The notes under the pieces are model-generated. The model did not search any database. It was given only the letters and a program-made list of their open reading frames with translations, and was not told where the DNA came from. A stretch of 64,000 nt of DNA from NCBI RefSeq assembly GCF_013001025.1, contig NZ_CP053021.1, positions 744,001-808,000 of the forward strand. The letters run 5' to 3'. Shown piece after piece: positions 28,182 through 37,602 of the stretch (position 1 is its first letter; each line of letters starts with the position of its first letter). This stretch comes from Sphingobium yanoikuyae (GTDB lineage Bacteria > Pseudomonadota > Alphaproteobacteria > Sphingomonadales > Sphingomonadaceae). The translations under genes and the position numbers were made by a program.

Positions 28182-28368
28182 GGCGCGCGGTTACCGATTC
28201 CGCACGCCATGCGATAGTGGGCAATTTGTCCAATTATGTGCGGACGCAAAAGATGTTTCCCATGTGGGATACTGCTTAGACTCTGCGGGTTTTCTGTTAT
28301 GTTGCCATTCTCTGGCCGTCGGGAGACCCAAAACAGGCACCGTCGGCCCAGCCAGGGAGCGGATGCCT
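28182..28368. promoter_or_regulatory. Divergent promoter region, cyoA / MHS transporter
   Basis: This 187-base gap separates the minus-strand cyo operon from the plus-strand MFS gene, so it must hold promoters for both. It is less GC-rich than its flanks, with AT-rich stretches around 28220-28240 and 28255-28310. No clear FNR or RegA box could be fixed by eye. Confidence 0.5.
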
Positions 28369-29700
28369 ATGACTTCACAGGCCATTGCCTTCACCTCCAG
28401 TTCGCTTGAGGATGATGCGCGCAAAATCAATGCACGCGACCACAGCATTGCACCGGGAGACATCTCCATTGGTGTGATCATTGGCCGCACCTCCGAATTT
28501 TTCGACTTCTTCGTTTACGCCATTGCTTCGGTTATCGTTTTTCCGAACCTGGTCTTTCCCTACGTCGATGCCCTGACGGGCACGCTCTATTCCTTCGCGA
28601 TCTTCGCCGTCGCCTTCATCACGCGTCCGATCGGGTCGCTGATCTTCATGGCGATCGACCGGCGCTATGGCCGCGGGACCAAATTGACGGCGGCCCTGTT
28701 CCTGCTGGGCGGGTCGACCGCGGCGATCGCCTTTATGCCCGGTTATGCGACGATTGGCCACTATGCCGCTGTCGTTCTGGTGATCCTGCGCGCGGCGCAG
28801 GGCATTGCGCTGGGCGGGACATGGGATGGCCTGGCGTCGCTGCTGTCGCTCAACGCGCCGCCGCACCAGCGTGGCTGGTATGCGATGGTGCCGCAGCTCG
28901 GCGCGCCGCTGGCGCTGCTGGTGGCGAGCGGTCTGTTCGCCTTCTTCCTGCTGACGCTGTCGGAAGCGGACTTCCTCGACTGGGGTTGGCGCTATCCCTT
29001 CTTCGTCGCCTTCGCGATCAACGTCGTGGCGCTGTTCGCCCGGCTGCGCATCGTGGTGACGCATGAGTTCGAGCGTCTGTTCGAGCAGAAGGATCTGGTG
29101 CCGTCGCAGGTGCTGCCGACGGTCAAGGCGGAAGGGCGCAACATCATCATCGGTGCGTTCGCGCCGCTGGCGAGCTTTGCCCTGTTCCACATGGTTACGG
29201 TGTTTCCGCTCAGCTGGGTGGTGCTGTTCACCGATCAGCCGATCGATCGCTTCCTGGTGATCGAGATGATCGGCGCGTCGGTCGGCCTGCTGGCGATCGT
29301 GGTGTCGGGCTTCATCGCCGACCAGATTGGTCGTCGCTCGCTGCTCGGCTGGTCGGCTCTGGGCATCGCGATCTTCGCGGTGGTGGCGCCGCTGCTGCTC
29401 AATGGCGGGGATCTGGGCGAGGTCGCCTTCATGATCCTGGGCTTCATGCTGCTGGGCCTGGCGTTCGGCCAGTCGTCGGGCGTGGTCGCCTCCAACTTCG
29501 CGACCGAGGCACGCTATACCAGTTCGGCGCTGACGTCGGATCTGGCCTGGCTGGTCGGTGCCGGCTTCGCGCCGCTGCTGGCGCTGCTGCTGTCGGTGAA
29601 GTTCGGTCTGGCCGCATCGGGCATCTACCTGCTGTCGGGCGCGGTTGCGACGATGGTGGCGCTCTACGTCAACAAGGAGCTGGCGGCGCGGGATCGCTGA
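28369..29700 (+). CDS. MFS transporter, MHS (metabolite:H+ symporter) type
   Basis: A 443-residue protein with about 12 membrane helices. IGRTSEFFDFFVYAIASVIV, then VAFITRPIGSLIFMAIDRRY-GRG and RAAQGIALGGTWDGLASLL are typical of the metabolite:H+ symporter branch, which imports dicarboxylates, citrate, proline or shikimate. ATG at 28369 is better spaced from AGGGAG than the ATG six bases earlier. It is divergent from cyoA and is followed by a clear intrinsic terminator, so it is transcribed alone. Substrate is unknown. Confidence 0.87.
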   Translation: MTSQAIAFTSSSLEDDARKINARDHSIAPGDISIGVIIGRTSEFFDFFVYAIASVIVFPNLVFPYVDALTGTLYSFAIFAVAFITRPIGSLIFMAIDRRYGRGTKLTAALFLLGGSTAAIAFMPGYATIGHYAAVVLVILRAAQGIALGGTWDGLASLLSLNAPPHQRGWYAMVPQLGAPLALLVASGLFAFFLLTLSEADFLDWGWRYPFFVAFAINVVALFARLRIVVTHEFERLFEQKDLVPSQVLPTVKAEGRNIIIGAFAPLASFALFHMVTVFPLSWVVLFTDQPIDRFLVIEMIGASVGLLAIVVSGFIADQIGRRSLLGWSALGIAIFAVVAPLLLNGGDLGEVAFMILGFMLLGLAFGQSSGVVASNFATEARYTSSALTSDLAWLVGAGFAPLLALLLSVKFGLAASGIYLLSGAVATMVALYVNKELAARDR

Positions 29701-29728
29701 TCCTGGCCGACGGCCTTGCAAAATGGGA

Positions 29729-29761
29729 AGCGTGATCGGCCCGGCCGGTCACGCTTTTTTT
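29729..29761 (+). terminator. Rho-independent terminator
   Basis: AGCGTGA pairs with TCACGCT around a GC-rich loop and is followed by a run of seven T. It lies 28 bases after the MFS stop. Its T-run overlaps the 3' end of the convergent glycosyltransferase gene. Confidence 0.85.
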
Positions 29762-30612
29762 GTCGCTGCGACCCGTGCCTTCATCCGGGCGAGGCCCTTG
29801 TGGTCGAACCAGCCGATCGGGCCGGGGCGGGGGCGCCAGCGCGGCAGCCAGTCGGGATAGAGGCTGACCAGTTCGCGCGGCAGGCCGGCGGGACCGACCC
29901 GGCTCATGATGTCGGAGACGATGCGGTTCTGATAATAGCGGACCGAATAGTTGATCAGCCGCTTGTAGTGCATCCGCCAGGTGAGCGGCCGGGTGAGGCC
30001 GACCGGTTCGCAGGCGAAGCCCGCGCCTTCGCAGGCCAGCACCCGCTCCAATTGCCAGTCGGCATCGCTTGCCAGATCGGTATGCGCCCAGGAGGCGACC
30101 AGCCCGTCGTCGCCGACCAGATCGTCGGGCAGGCGCAGGCCGCTCGTCCGGATGGCGGCGACGAAGCGGCCGGACAGGGCATAGAGATCGCCGAAGATGC
30201 CGCGCTCGATCCGCAGGTTGCGGCGATAGGTTTCCACTTCGCGACCATTGACCGGCATGCCGGCGGCGGCGTTGGCCTGCGGGTGGGCGGCAAGGTCGGC
30301 CACCAGCGCGTCGATCGATCCGGGCGCGATCTGGGCATCGCCGTCGAGGAAGATGACGGCATCCTCGGTGCCGGTGAGCAGGTGGTGGACGAAATGGTTC
30401 CAGGTGCGCGACTTGCCGCCGGCGGCGATGTCATGGACGATCACATGGGCGCGGCCGGCGGCGGCGGCGCGGGCACGCGCCACGGTGCGGTCGGTGGTGC
30501 CGTTCACCAGCACATGGAAGATCGTGTCCGGGCGGTCGAGCGGCAGCGAGCCGAGGCAGCCGGCGATCCGGCGTTCCTCCTGATGGGCGAAGATGGCGAC
30601 GGCGACGGCCAT
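29749..30612 (-). CDS. Family 2 glycosyltransferase
   Basis: A 287-residue cytoplasmic glycosyltransferase of the GT-A fold. VAIFAHQEERRIAGCLGSL is the nucleotide-binding start, VIFLDGDAQIAPGSIDALV carries the DxD metal-binding motif, and DLVGDDGLVASWAHTDL gives a likely catalytic acidic pair. The C-terminal part is basic (WRPRPGPIGWFDHKGLARMK). The ATG at 30612 lies eight bases after the amtB stop and begins the conserved domain. The glycan it helps to make is unknown; the ammonium transporter upstream gives no clue. Confidence 0.82.
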   Translation of the reverse strand: MAVAVAIFAHQEERRIAGCLGSLPLDRPDTIFHVLVNGTTDRTVARARAAAAGRAHVIVHDIAAGGKSRTWNHFVHHLLTGTEDAVIFLDGDAQIAPGSIDALVADLAAHPQANAAAGMPVNGREVETYRRNLRIERGIFGDLYALSGRFVAAIRTSGLRLPDDLVGDDGLVASWAHTDLASDADWQLERVLACEGAGFACEPVGLTRPLTWRMHYKRLINYSVRYYQNRIVSDIMSRVGPAGLPRELVSLYPDWLPRWRPRPGPIGWFDHKGLARMKARVAATKKA

Positions 30613-30619
30613 GGCGGGA

Positions 30620-31891
30620 TCAGCGGAAGTCCCAGCCCTGCTGGCCATGTTCGACGGCGTCCGGGCCATCGGCTTCGGCCTGGGGCGTGGCGCGCAGCGG
30701 CACCAGGATCGAGACGATCAGCGCGGCGATGGCGGTGCCGACCAGCGCCCACAGCGCAATCACGACGAGGCCGATCGCCTGGGCGAGCAGGCTGGCGGTG
30801 GCGGTGATGCCGGCGTCGAACCCGACCCCGCCGAGCAGCGGCAGGACGAACAGAGGCAGCAACAGCGCGCCGGTCGCGCCGCCCAGGCCATGGACGGCGA
30901 AGATATGGGCGGGATCGTTGATCCAGGCGCTGGCGAAACCGGCGCCGATGCGGGCGATGATCGCGGCGGCGAGGCCGATCAGCATCGCCCCGCCGGTGCC
31001 GACCAGGGCGGCCGAGGCGGAAATGGCGGCGAGGCCGGCAATGGCGCCGGACAGCAGGCCGGTGGCGCTGGCATGGGCGCCGAGCAGCCGGTCGACCAGC
31101 GCCCAGCCGAGGCTGGCGGCGCAGGCGGCGAAGAAGAGGTTGAGGATGGCGGTGGCGGCATCGTCGGTGGCGCCCAGCGCCCAGCCGCCGACCGCACCGG
31201 CATAGCCGACCCAGAAGAGCGCACCGCCGGCGATGGCGAGGATATGGGCATGGCCGCCACCCTGGGCATCGCGGGGGCGCCCGGCGACGAGGGCCAGGGC
31301 AAGGGCGGAGAAGCCGGCCAGGACATGGACGACCAAGCCGCCGGCAAAGTCCATCGCGCCAAGCTGTGCCAGCCAACCGCCGCCCCACATCCAGTGGGTG
31401 ATCGGGGCGAAGACCAGCAGCAGCCAGAGCGGCGCGAAGGCGGCGACCCAGCCAAGACGGGCGCGGCCGGCGATCGCGCCGACGGCGATGGCGCCGGCCA
31501 GCACGGCAAAGCCCATCTGGAACAGGACGAAGGCGGATTCGGGCACGGTAAGGCCGTCGCGGAGCGGGGCGAGATTGGCGAGCAGCAGATTGCTGCCGCC
31601 GCCCAGCCATTCGCTGCCCGGCGCATAGGCAAGGCTGTAGCCGGCAAGACCCCAGCCGAGCAGGATCGTCGCGCCAGCGACCAGCGTCTGGGCCATCGCG
31701 GCAAGCCCGTGGCGGACATTGGCGAGCCCCGCATGACGCAGCATCAGGCCCGGCAGTGCGGCAAGCAGCAGCAACAGGGCGCAGGCGATCATCCAGCCGG
31801 TGTCGCCGCTGTCGGGCGCCGCCACCTGGGCCGCAGCCGGCTGGGCCAACAACAGGGCGGCAAGGACGGGCAGGGCAAGGGCTGGGCGCAT
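30620..31891 (-). CDS. Ammonium transporter, Amt family
   Basis: A 423-residue protein with a signal peptide (MRPALALPVLAALLLAQPAAA) and about 11 helices. DTGWMIACALLLLLAALPGL opens helix 1. DFAGGLVVHVLAGFSALALA holds the first pore His and IFAVHGLGGATGALLLPLF the second, the twin-His pair of Amt/Rh channels. No glnK/PII gene is adjacent, unlike most amtB loci. No good Shine-Dalgarno sequence is visible before the ATG. The product would carry ammonium across the inner membrane. Confidence 0.9.
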   Translation of the reverse strand: MRPALALPVLAALLLAQPAAAQVAAPDSGDTGWMIACALLLLLAALPGLMLRHAGLANVRHGLAAMAQTLVAGATILLGWGLAGYSLAYAPGSEWLGGGSNLLLANLAPLRDGLTVPESAFVLFQMGFAVLAGAIAVGAIAGRARLGWVAAFAPLWLLLVFAPITHWMWGGGWLAQLGAMDFAGGLVVHVLAGFSALALALVAGRPRDAQGGGHAHILAIAGGALFWVGYAGAVGGWALGATDDAATAILNLFFAACAASLGWALVDRLLGAHASATGLLSGAIAGLAAISASAALVGTGGAMLIGLAAAIIARIGAGFASAWINDPAHIFAVHGLGGATGALLLPLFVLPLLGGVGFDAGITATASLLAQAIGLVVIALWALVGTAIAALIVSILVPLRATPQAEADGPDAVEHGQQGWDFR

Positions 31892-31997
31892 GGAGGAAGG
31901 TCCGGTTGGGGTCAGGTCGCCCTGACTAGCGCGGGCAGGGTAAAGACTTCCATAAGCATGGCAATGTTCCGGCGCGGTGATCCCGCCGCCGCGCCGG

Positions 31998-32729
31998 TCA
32001 GAAGCCCTCGGCGCCGCACTGGATGCGGCCGGTGCCTTCATTTTCGACGGTGCAGATCGGCTTGCCGGCAACGCTGACATCGCCCGATCCGGTCGAGCGG
32101 ATGCTGACCGGGCCGTTGGCGGTCAGGGCGACATTGCCCGAGCCGTCGTTGAGGATCGCGGCCTGGCGCGCGACCAGATGGTCGGCGACGATCGCGCCGG
32201 GGCCGCTGATACGCAGATTGGCGACGCCGGCGGTGCCGGCGAGCGTGGTGCGGCCACCGCCGGCGAGCGTGACCTGGAGATTGTCGAGCTGGAGCGAGGC
32301 GACGCTGACATCGCCATTGCCGCCCTGGACGATCTCGCCAGTGAGGCCCTTCATCGCGCTGACCGCGACGGCGCCGCCGCCGGTCAGGACGACGCGGTTC
32401 ACTTCGCCGGTGGAGAGGCGGATGGTCGCGGGGCCGAGACCCTTTTCGCCCGGTTCTGGCCGTTCCATCGAGATGATGGCGAGGCGGCCCGAGACATCGA
32501 CGCGCAGCCGGTCGAGCGCGCGCTGGTCCCCCTCCGCCCGCGCCGAGACGCCGGTGCCGGTGGTGATGATGACCGTGACCGGGGCGTCGACGCGGATCTG
32601 GTCGAAGCTGGTGATGGTATAGCCGCGGGTGGCGGCGCCGGCGGGGGAAGCCCCGGCCAGTGCCGCCGCCGCTGCCAGCATCAGGGGCCGCAATGCGCTT
32701 CGCCCGGTCCCATCGTGTTCGTCGTGCAT
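31998..32729 (-). CDS. DUF2807 (putative auto-transporter adhesin head) protein
   Basis: A 243-residue exported protein with a signal peptide (RSALRPLMLAAAAALAGASP). FDQIRVDAPVTVIITTGTG begins the DUF2807 domain, and repeats such as RVVLTGGGAVAVSAMKG, LQVTLAGGGRTTLAG and GPVSIRSTGSGDVSVAGKP form stacked beta strands. Two Cys near the end may form a disulfide. The ATG at 32729, with AAGG upstream, overlaps the preceding DUF2807 gene by 49 bases; an ATG at 32681 (TGATG with the upstream stop) is an alternative. Function of this domain is unknown. Confidence 0.83.
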   Translation of the reverse strand: MHDEHDGTGRSALRPLMLAAAAALAGASPAGAATRGYTITSFDQIRVDAPVTVIITTGTGVSARAEGDQRALDRLRVDVSGRLAIISMERPEPGEKGLGPATIRLSTGEVNRVVLTGGGAVAVSAMKGLTGEIVQGGNGDVSVASLQLDNLQVTLAGGGRTTLAGTAGVANLRISGPGAIVADHLVARQAAILNDGSGNVALTANGPVSIRSTGSGDVSVAGKPICTVENEGTGRIQCGAEGF

Positions 32730-33451
32730 TGCGCCTTGCCCTTCACCTTGACGTCGCCGGTGCCCATGATCTTGATAGCGACCGGACCGTCGGAGGCAAA
32801 GTCCATGTCGCCGGTGCCCATGACTTCGGCGGCGGCACGGCCGAGCTTCAGCCCGGCGGCATCGATGTCGCCGGTGCCGGTGATCGACAATTCGCCCTGA
32901 TCGGCGGTGCCGGCGAGGGTGATGCTGCCCGATCCGGTGATTTCCGCCTTGAGGCTGCCAAGCTTCACCTGGCCGATGTCGAGATCGCCCGAGCCGGTGA
33001 GCGAGAGGGCGAGTTCGGTCCCTTCCGCCTTGTCGAGCGTGAAGTCGCCCGAGCCGGTGACGTCGATCGCGCGGATCGCGGGCAGGGTGACATGGATGGT
33101 CGCGCCCTTGCCGCCGTCGACCTTGTTCCACATGCCTTCGGACTTGCGGCCGATCTGGAGCGTGTCGGCCTTCACTCGGATGTCGAGCAGGGCGACCGAC
33201 TTGGGATCGCCATCGGCGGTGACCGAGAATTTGGGGCCGATGGTGACGACGACATTGTCAGGTCCGGTCACGTCGATGCGGCTGAAATCCTTGAGCTCGG
33301 CCCAGTTCTGCGGGGTGCTGGCGGCGGCCGGGGAGTCGCCGTTGCCGCCGCCGGACTGATGGTCGTTGCCGCGCGAGCAGGCGCTGGTGGCAAGGCCGAT
33401 GGCGAGCAGGGTGGCGAGGGTCAGGTGACGGGGCAGGGGCAGGCGCGGCAT
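32681..33451 (-). CDS. DUF2807 lipoprotein
   Basis: A 256-residue lipoprotein with the leader MPRLPLPRHLTLATLLAIGL and a lipobox ending at the Cys of LATSACS. A flexible Gly/Ser linker is followed by DFSRIDVTGPDNVVVTIG and a series of repeated strands (VTGSGDFTLDKAEGTELALS, LTGSGDLDIGQVKLGSL, ITGTGDIDAAGLKLG, VMGTGDMDFASDGPVAIK) that build a beta solenoid of the DUF2807 family. It is the upstream partner of a second DUF2807 gene. The ATG at 33451 is spaced best from the GGAG upstream. Confidence 0.87.
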   Translation of the reverse strand: MPRLPLPRHLTLATLLAIGLATSACSRGNDHQSGGGNGDSPAAASTPQNWAELKDFSRIDVTGPDNVVVTIGPKFSVTADGDPKSVALLDIRVKADTLQIGRKSEGMWNKVDGGKGATIHVTLPAIRAIDVTGSGDFTLDKAEGTELALSLTGSGDLDIGQVKLGSLKAEITGSGSITLAGTADQGELSITGTGDIDAAGLKLGRAAAEVMGTGDMDFASDGPVAIKIMGTGDVKVKGKAQCTTNTMGPGEAHCGP

Positions 33452-33571
33452 CATTATCTCCATGCTGTATTATCTTTACAATACACTCTTGCCGTGGCGG
33501 TTCCAAGCCCCCTTGTTCGTCGGGCAGGATAAGGCATGATATCTGCAGGATAAAAGAAGGGTATTCGACCG

Positions 33572-35170
33572 ATGCGCAAGCTGTTTTCCGCCCTGCCGCT
33601 GGTCGCGATGATGGGAGCGGCGGCCAGCGCCGCGCCGGCTGAGGATGATCTGGCGGCGCGCGGCGCGACATGGTGGCGCCATGTCCAGATATTGGCGGCG
33701 GACGACATGCAGGGGCGCGGCACCGGCACGCCGGGCTATGACAAGGCGGCCGACTATGTGATCGGCCAGTTTCAGGCATTGGGGCTGAAACCCGCCGGGG
33801 TCGAGGGCTATAAGCAGCCGATCGCCTTTGTCGAGCAGACGGTGCTGTCGGGCGAGAGCAGGGCCAGCCTGGTCGGCGCGCGTGGCGAGACGGCGTTGTC
33901 GGTGCCGGGCGACATCATCTTTTCCGGCAGCGGCGGCCCGGTGCCCGGCGCGATCGACGCGCCGATGGTGTTTGCGGGCTATGGCCTGCATCTGCCCGAA
34001 GTGGGCCATGACGATTTTGCCGGGCTGGACCTGAAAGGCAAGATCGTGGTGGTCGTTTCGGGCGGGCCGGCGGAGATCAGCGGCGCGCTCAAATCCCATG
34101 CCCGATCGGAACGGGGCCATTGGCTGGCGGCGCAGGGGGCGGTCGGCATGATCAGCCTGGTGACGCCGGGGCAGGTCGAGATTCCCTGGGACCGGCGCAA
34201 GGCGCTGGCGAGCGCGCCGGCGGTCTATTATGAGGATGTGGCGATGCGTGACACGCAGACGCCCTTCCTCAATGCCCAGTTCGACCCGGCCCGGTCGGCC
34301 GACCTGTTCGCCGGCAGCGGCCAGGACTTCGCGGCGATCGCGGCGGCCGCCGACGTGTCGAAGCCGGTCGCTAGCTTCCCGCTGGCGCTGCGGCTCAAGG
34401 CGGCGGTCGCGGCCAGGCGGGTGGCCTTGTCCTCGCCCAATCTGGTGGCGGTGATGCCGGGCAGCGACCCCAAGCTGGCCAAGGATTATGTCGTGCTGTC
34501 GGCGCATCTGGACGGCTATGGCGTCGGCACGCCGATCAAGGGCGACGCCATCTATAATGGCGCGCTGGACAATGCGTCGGGCGTCGCCAGCCTGATCGAG
34601 ATCGCCAAGGCGTTGAAGGCGAGCAAGGTGAAGCCGAAACGATCCATCCTGTTCACCATCGTCACCGGCGAGGAAAAGGGCCTGTTGGGATCGCGCTATT
34701 TCGCGCGGCGGCCGACCGTGCCGAGCAAGAGCATCGTCGCCGACCTCAATTTCGACATGGCGCTGCCGATCTTCAAGCTGACCAGCGTGACCCCGGTCGG
34801 CTATGACCAGAGCAGCCTGGGCCAGGATGCGGCGGCGGTGAGCGAGGCGATGGGCCTGCCGATCACGCCCGATCCCTTCCCCGACCGCAACGTCTTCATC
34901 CGGTCCGACCAATATGCCTTCATCCGCGAGGGGATACCGGCGCTGTTCTTCAAATATGGTTTCAAGGCCGGGACGCCGGAAGCGACGGTGGAGAAGGCGT
35001 GGCGCGCGAACATCTATCATTCGCCCTTCGACGACGCGAACCAGCCGGTGATGCCGGCCGAGACGGCGAAGCTGAACGATTATGTGACCGCGGTGACGCT
35101 GCGGGTCGCCAATGCGGACACGCGGCCGAGCTGGAACAGCGACAGCTTCTTCAAGCGGTTCGTGAAATAG
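33572..35170 (+). CDS. Secreted M28-family metallopeptidase with PA domain
   Basis: A 532-residue exported peptidase with a signal peptide (MRKLFSALPLVAMMGAAASA). A protease-associated (PA) insert lies around residues 130-220 (VFAGYGLHLPEVGHDDFAGL, DLKGKIVVVVSGGP). The M28 zinc ligands and catalytic residues are visible: His312 in LSAHLDGYG, Asp333 in GALDNASGVASL, Glu367/Glu368 in VTGEEKGLLGS, Asp395 in LNFDMALP and a late His in IYHSPFDD. These are two-zinc aminopeptidases. It starts 120 bases from the divergent DUF2807 lipoprotein gene. Confidence 0.92.
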   Translation: MRKLFSALPLVAMMGAAASAAPAEDDLAARGATWWRHVQILAADDMQGRGTGTPGYDKAADYVIGQFQALGLKPAGVEGYKQPIAFVEQTVLSGESRASLVGARGETALSVPGDIIFSGSGGPVPGAIDAPMVFAGYGLHLPEVGHDDFAGLDLKGKIVVVVSGGPAEISGALKSHARSERGHWLAAQGAVGMISLVTPGQVEIPWDRRKALASAPAVYYEDVAMRDTQTPFLNAQFDPARSADLFAGSGQDFAAIAAAADVSKPVASFPLALRLKAAVAARRVALSSPNLVAVMPGSDPKLAKDYVVLSAHLDGYGVGTPIKGDAIYNGALDNASGVASLIEIAKALKASKVKPKRSILFTIVTGEEKGLLGSRYFARRPTVPSKSIVADLNFDMALPIFKLTSVTPVGYDQSSLGQDAAAVSEAMGLPITPDPFPDRNVFIRSDQYAFIREGIPALFFKYGFKAGTPEATVEKAWRANIYHSPFDDANQPVMPAETAKLNDYVTAVTLRVANADTRPSWNSDSFFKRFVK

Positions 35171-35213
35171 GCGGTTCGTAAAATAGGGCGCAGGGCGAGC
35201 GACGGAGACGATC

Positions 35214-35525
35214 ATGAACCAGGCCAGGCGCGTGCTGACCGGATGCGGGCTGGTGGTGGGGGCGGCGGGCTTTTTCCTGCTGGGCATAGGGGTGTCGCAG
35301 CGCGCGGCGCATCGGCAGGAGGCGGCGCCTTCTGCCATGTCGTCAGCGGGGCCGGCATCGCCGCCATCGGGCCGACGGATATTCTCTCCCTCGATCGCGG
35401 GAGACCCCTATGTCCTGCAGCAATGGAAGGAGGCCGTCGAGAAGATGGCGCGGCGCTGCCGCGAGGCGGGGGAATTTTGCGCCGAAGTCAGGGCGGCCAG
35501 GGAACAGATGGACGAAATACGATAA
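35214..35525 (+). CDS. Small membrane-anchored hypothetical protein
   Basis: A 103-residue protein that I do not recognise. An N-terminal helix (GCGLVVGAAGFFLLGIGVSQ) would anchor it in the inner membrane. A Pro/Ser-rich linker and then a charged helical segment (DPYVLQQWKEAVEKMARRCR) with two Cys follow. GGAGACG precedes the ATG by four bases. It follows the M28 peptidase gene by 43 bases and may be co-transcribed with it. Confidence 0.6.
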   Translation: MNQARRVLTGCGLVVGAAGFFLLGIGVSQRAAHRQEAAPSAMSSAGPASPPSGRRIFSPSIAGDPYVLQQWKEAVEKMARRCREAGEFCAEVRAAREQMDEIR

Positions 35526-35579
35526 TCGATTGGTTATGGATATGGCTTTGCTGGCGGGTGCGCCTTCGCGACGCCGGCT

Positions 35580-36797
35580 TCATCCAATGACGATGTCGCT
35601 GGCGTAAAGCTGGATGCCGACGCTGAACTGAATTTGGGCAATCAGCGTGGCGGGGGCCGCGCCGCTGCCATCGGGATCGAAGAACAGCATCCTGCTGTCC
35701 TGCGCATAGAGGAATCGATCATTGGCATCGATTGCCACGCCGTTGGCATTGCTGGAAAAATTGCTGTCGTCCACGCTGGTCAGGCCACCCACGGCGCGGC
35801 CGGCCACGACCAGCCGATCCACGCCCTGTTCGAAATCGCGGACGGTATCGCCGCCTTCGGCCAGGTCGCGCCAGACAAAGCGATCCTTGCCGGCGCCGCC
35901 GAGCAGGCGATCGGCGCCGAGGCCGCCATAGATCCTGTCATTGCCCGCGCCGCCGGCGACGGCATCGTCCCCGGCGCCTCCGTCCACTATGTCGCGGCCT
36001 TCACCGCCATCGAGTTGGTCATTGCCGCTGCCGCCATAGAGCCGGTCGTCGCCCCATTCGCCCCACAGGATATCGGCGCCGTCGTCGCCGAACATTATGT
36101 CCGCGTCCGACCCGCCATAGAGTATGTCATCGCCGGCATCGCCATGGATGCGATCATCGCCGTTGCCACCCGAGAGCGTATCGCGATCATCGCCGCCATA
36201 TAGGCGATCGGCACCGTCGGCGCCGACAATGTCGTCCGCGCCGGCGCCGCCAAGGATGAGATCCGTGCCCGCGCCGCCATCCAGACTGTCGCCGCCGCCC
36301 CGGCCGAACAGCACGTCATCGCCGCCATCGCCCCTGAAATCGTCGTGCATGTCGCCGCCGATCAGCCTGTCCCTGCCATCGCCGGCCCGGATGATCGCCT
36401 CGCGAGGGCCGAGCAGGACATAATCGTCGCCCGTGCCCAGATAGGCGATCAGCACTTCGATGCCGTGGATCGTGACCAGGGTGCGCGAGGCTGTGCCGTC
36501 GCCCGCATCGGCGGTAATGCGTTCGAAATTGGGCAGGATCTTCAGCTTCTGCGTCATTTCGCTGAGGTAGAGATAAGCGAGGTCGGTGCCCTCGCCACCG
36601 TCGATCCGGCTGCCGAACACGTCCGAATAGCGGCTGGCAATGCCGAGATGGATGCGGTCTCCACCCGATCCGCCGAGCAGTACGTCCCGGCCGCCGCGGC
36701 CATAGAGAATGTCATTGCCGCCGCGCCCGACGATCCGGTCGCGACCGGTGGTGCCGCTCAGAATATTGTTATTCTTGGTTCCGTAGCGATTGGCCAT
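35580..36797 (-). CDS. RTX (hemolysin-type calcium-binding) repeat protein
   Basis: A 405-residue protein without a signal peptide. It contains many GGxGxDxLx nonapeptides (GRGGNDILYGRGGRDVLLGG, GGAGTDLILGGAGADDIVGA, GGSGNDQLDGGEGRDIVDGG) that fold as calcium-binding beta rolls. The C-terminus (GKDRFVWRDLAEGGDTVRDF through FSVGIQLYASDIVIG) resembles the secretion end used by type I secretion. No enzymatic domain is present, so it may be structural or a surface protein. No ABC/HlyD genes lie in the window. AAGGA precedes the ATG. Confidence 0.88.
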   Translation of the reverse strand: MANRYGTKNNNILSGTTGRDRIVGRGGNDILYGRGGRDVLLGGSGGDRIHLGIASRYSDVFGSRIDGGEGTDLAYLYLSEMTQKLKILPNFERITADAGDGTASRTLVTIHGIEVLIAYLGTGDDYVLLGPREAIIRAGDGRDRLIGGDMHDDFRGDGGDDVLFGRGGGDSLDGGAGTDLILGGAGADDIVGADGADRLYGGDDRDTLSGGNGDDRIHGDAGDDILYGGSDADIMFGDDGADILWGEWGDDRLYGGSGNDQLDGGEGRDIVDGGAGDDAVAGGAGNDRIYGGLGADRLLGGAGKDRFVWRDLAEGGDTVRDFEQGVDRLVVAGRAVGGLTSVDDSNFSSNANGVAIDANDRFLYAQDSRMLFFDPDGSGAAPATLIAQIQFSVGIQLYASDIVIG

Positions 36798-36951
36798 GAC
36801 GGTCGATCCTTCTCCAGTCCCATATTGGCGCGGGACCGATGACGGGACGGCGGATTTGTGCGCGCGATATTATATCGATCCGCCCGGCTTGGAAAGCATG
36901 GCGGCCAATTGCGCAGGGCTTGTCTTATGGTGCTGGCGCGGTCTGGCGCGG

Positions 36952-37041
36952 CTAGCGCCGGGGCCTGCAATTGCCGACGCGGGCGCCGGTGATCGACATG
37001 AGAAATTCCATGTCGCCATCCATGGAGGCGCCCTAGTCGCG
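36952..37041 (-). pseudogene. Orphan C-terminal fragment, duplicate of the 37761-38693 gene end
   Basis: The minus strand here reads GDMEFLMSITGARVGNCRPRR and then a stop, nearly identical to the last residues of the gene at 37761-38693 (GDAEFLMSITGTRVGNCRPRR). Similarity covers roughly 90 bases and stops abruptly at a TAG upstream. The copies lie on either side of the TPR gene in the same orientation. The rest of the 280-base gap 36798-37077 shows nothing else. Confidence 0.8.
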
Positions 37042-37077
37042 ACTGGCCCGGCAGGGAATGGTTGCCGGGCCTGCTGG

Positions 37078-37602
37078 TCAGCCGAGCGCCTTGGTCACGA
37101 CACCAATGGCCTGATCGATGGCCTGCGCCCGATCGCAGTTGGCGGCGCATTTCCCCTTCTGATATTCCAGCTTTTGGAGCAGGTCGCGCGCTGCATCAGG
37201 ATTGCCGAGGCGGATTTCGGCCAGCGCCAGGCCCGACATGGCGCCGGGATGGCCGCTGCGTCCATGGGGCAATGCCCGTTCGAAATAGCGCCGTGCGCCT
37301 TCGGGATTGTTGAGCGCCAGCGCCGTCACCCCTTTCAGGAAGCGCGCCTCAAGATCGTTCGATCCGCTCATGATCCTGTCCAGCGCCTTGTCGGCCTGGG
37401 CATAATGGCCTTGCTGCATCAAATGGCGGACCTGGCCATATTGCGGCGATCGAAAATCCCCATAGACGCCCGAATCGACGTTGTAGAGATTGTCCCAGCT
37501 GGGACGGAGCCCTTCGTAAGAGCGGGCCTGATCGGGCGACTGGGCTGTCGCCGGGGCGGCGAGTACGGAAGCGATTACCGGTAGAAGAAACGCGAAACGC
37601 AT
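37078..37602 (-). CDS. Exported TPR-like protein
   Basis: A 174-residue protein with a signal peptide (MRFAFLLPVIASVLAAPATA). Two TPR-like helix pairs are visible: VRHLMQQGHYAQADKALDRI and FLKGVTALALNNPEGARRYF, then GLALAEIRLGNPDAARDLL. Two Cys near the end (GKCAANCDRAQ) suit a periplasmic disulfide. Such proteins scaffold protein contacts; the partner is unknown. It lies between the DUF3617-like gene and a duplicated fragment of it. Confidence 0.75.
   Translation of the reverse strand: MRFAFLLPVIASVLAAPATAQSPDQARSYEGLRPSWDNLYNVDSGVYGDFRSPQYGQVRHLMQQGHYAQADKALDRIMSGSNDLEARFLKGVTALALNNPEGARRYFERALPHGRSGHPGAMSGLALAEIRLGNPDAARDLLQKLEYQKGKCAANCDRAQAIDQAIGVVTKALG

Noticed and set aside
33454..33779. 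Minus-strand ORFs upstream of the DUF2807 lipoprotein
   Set aside because: They overlap the start of the M28 peptidase gene and have no signal or family content; they are shadows.
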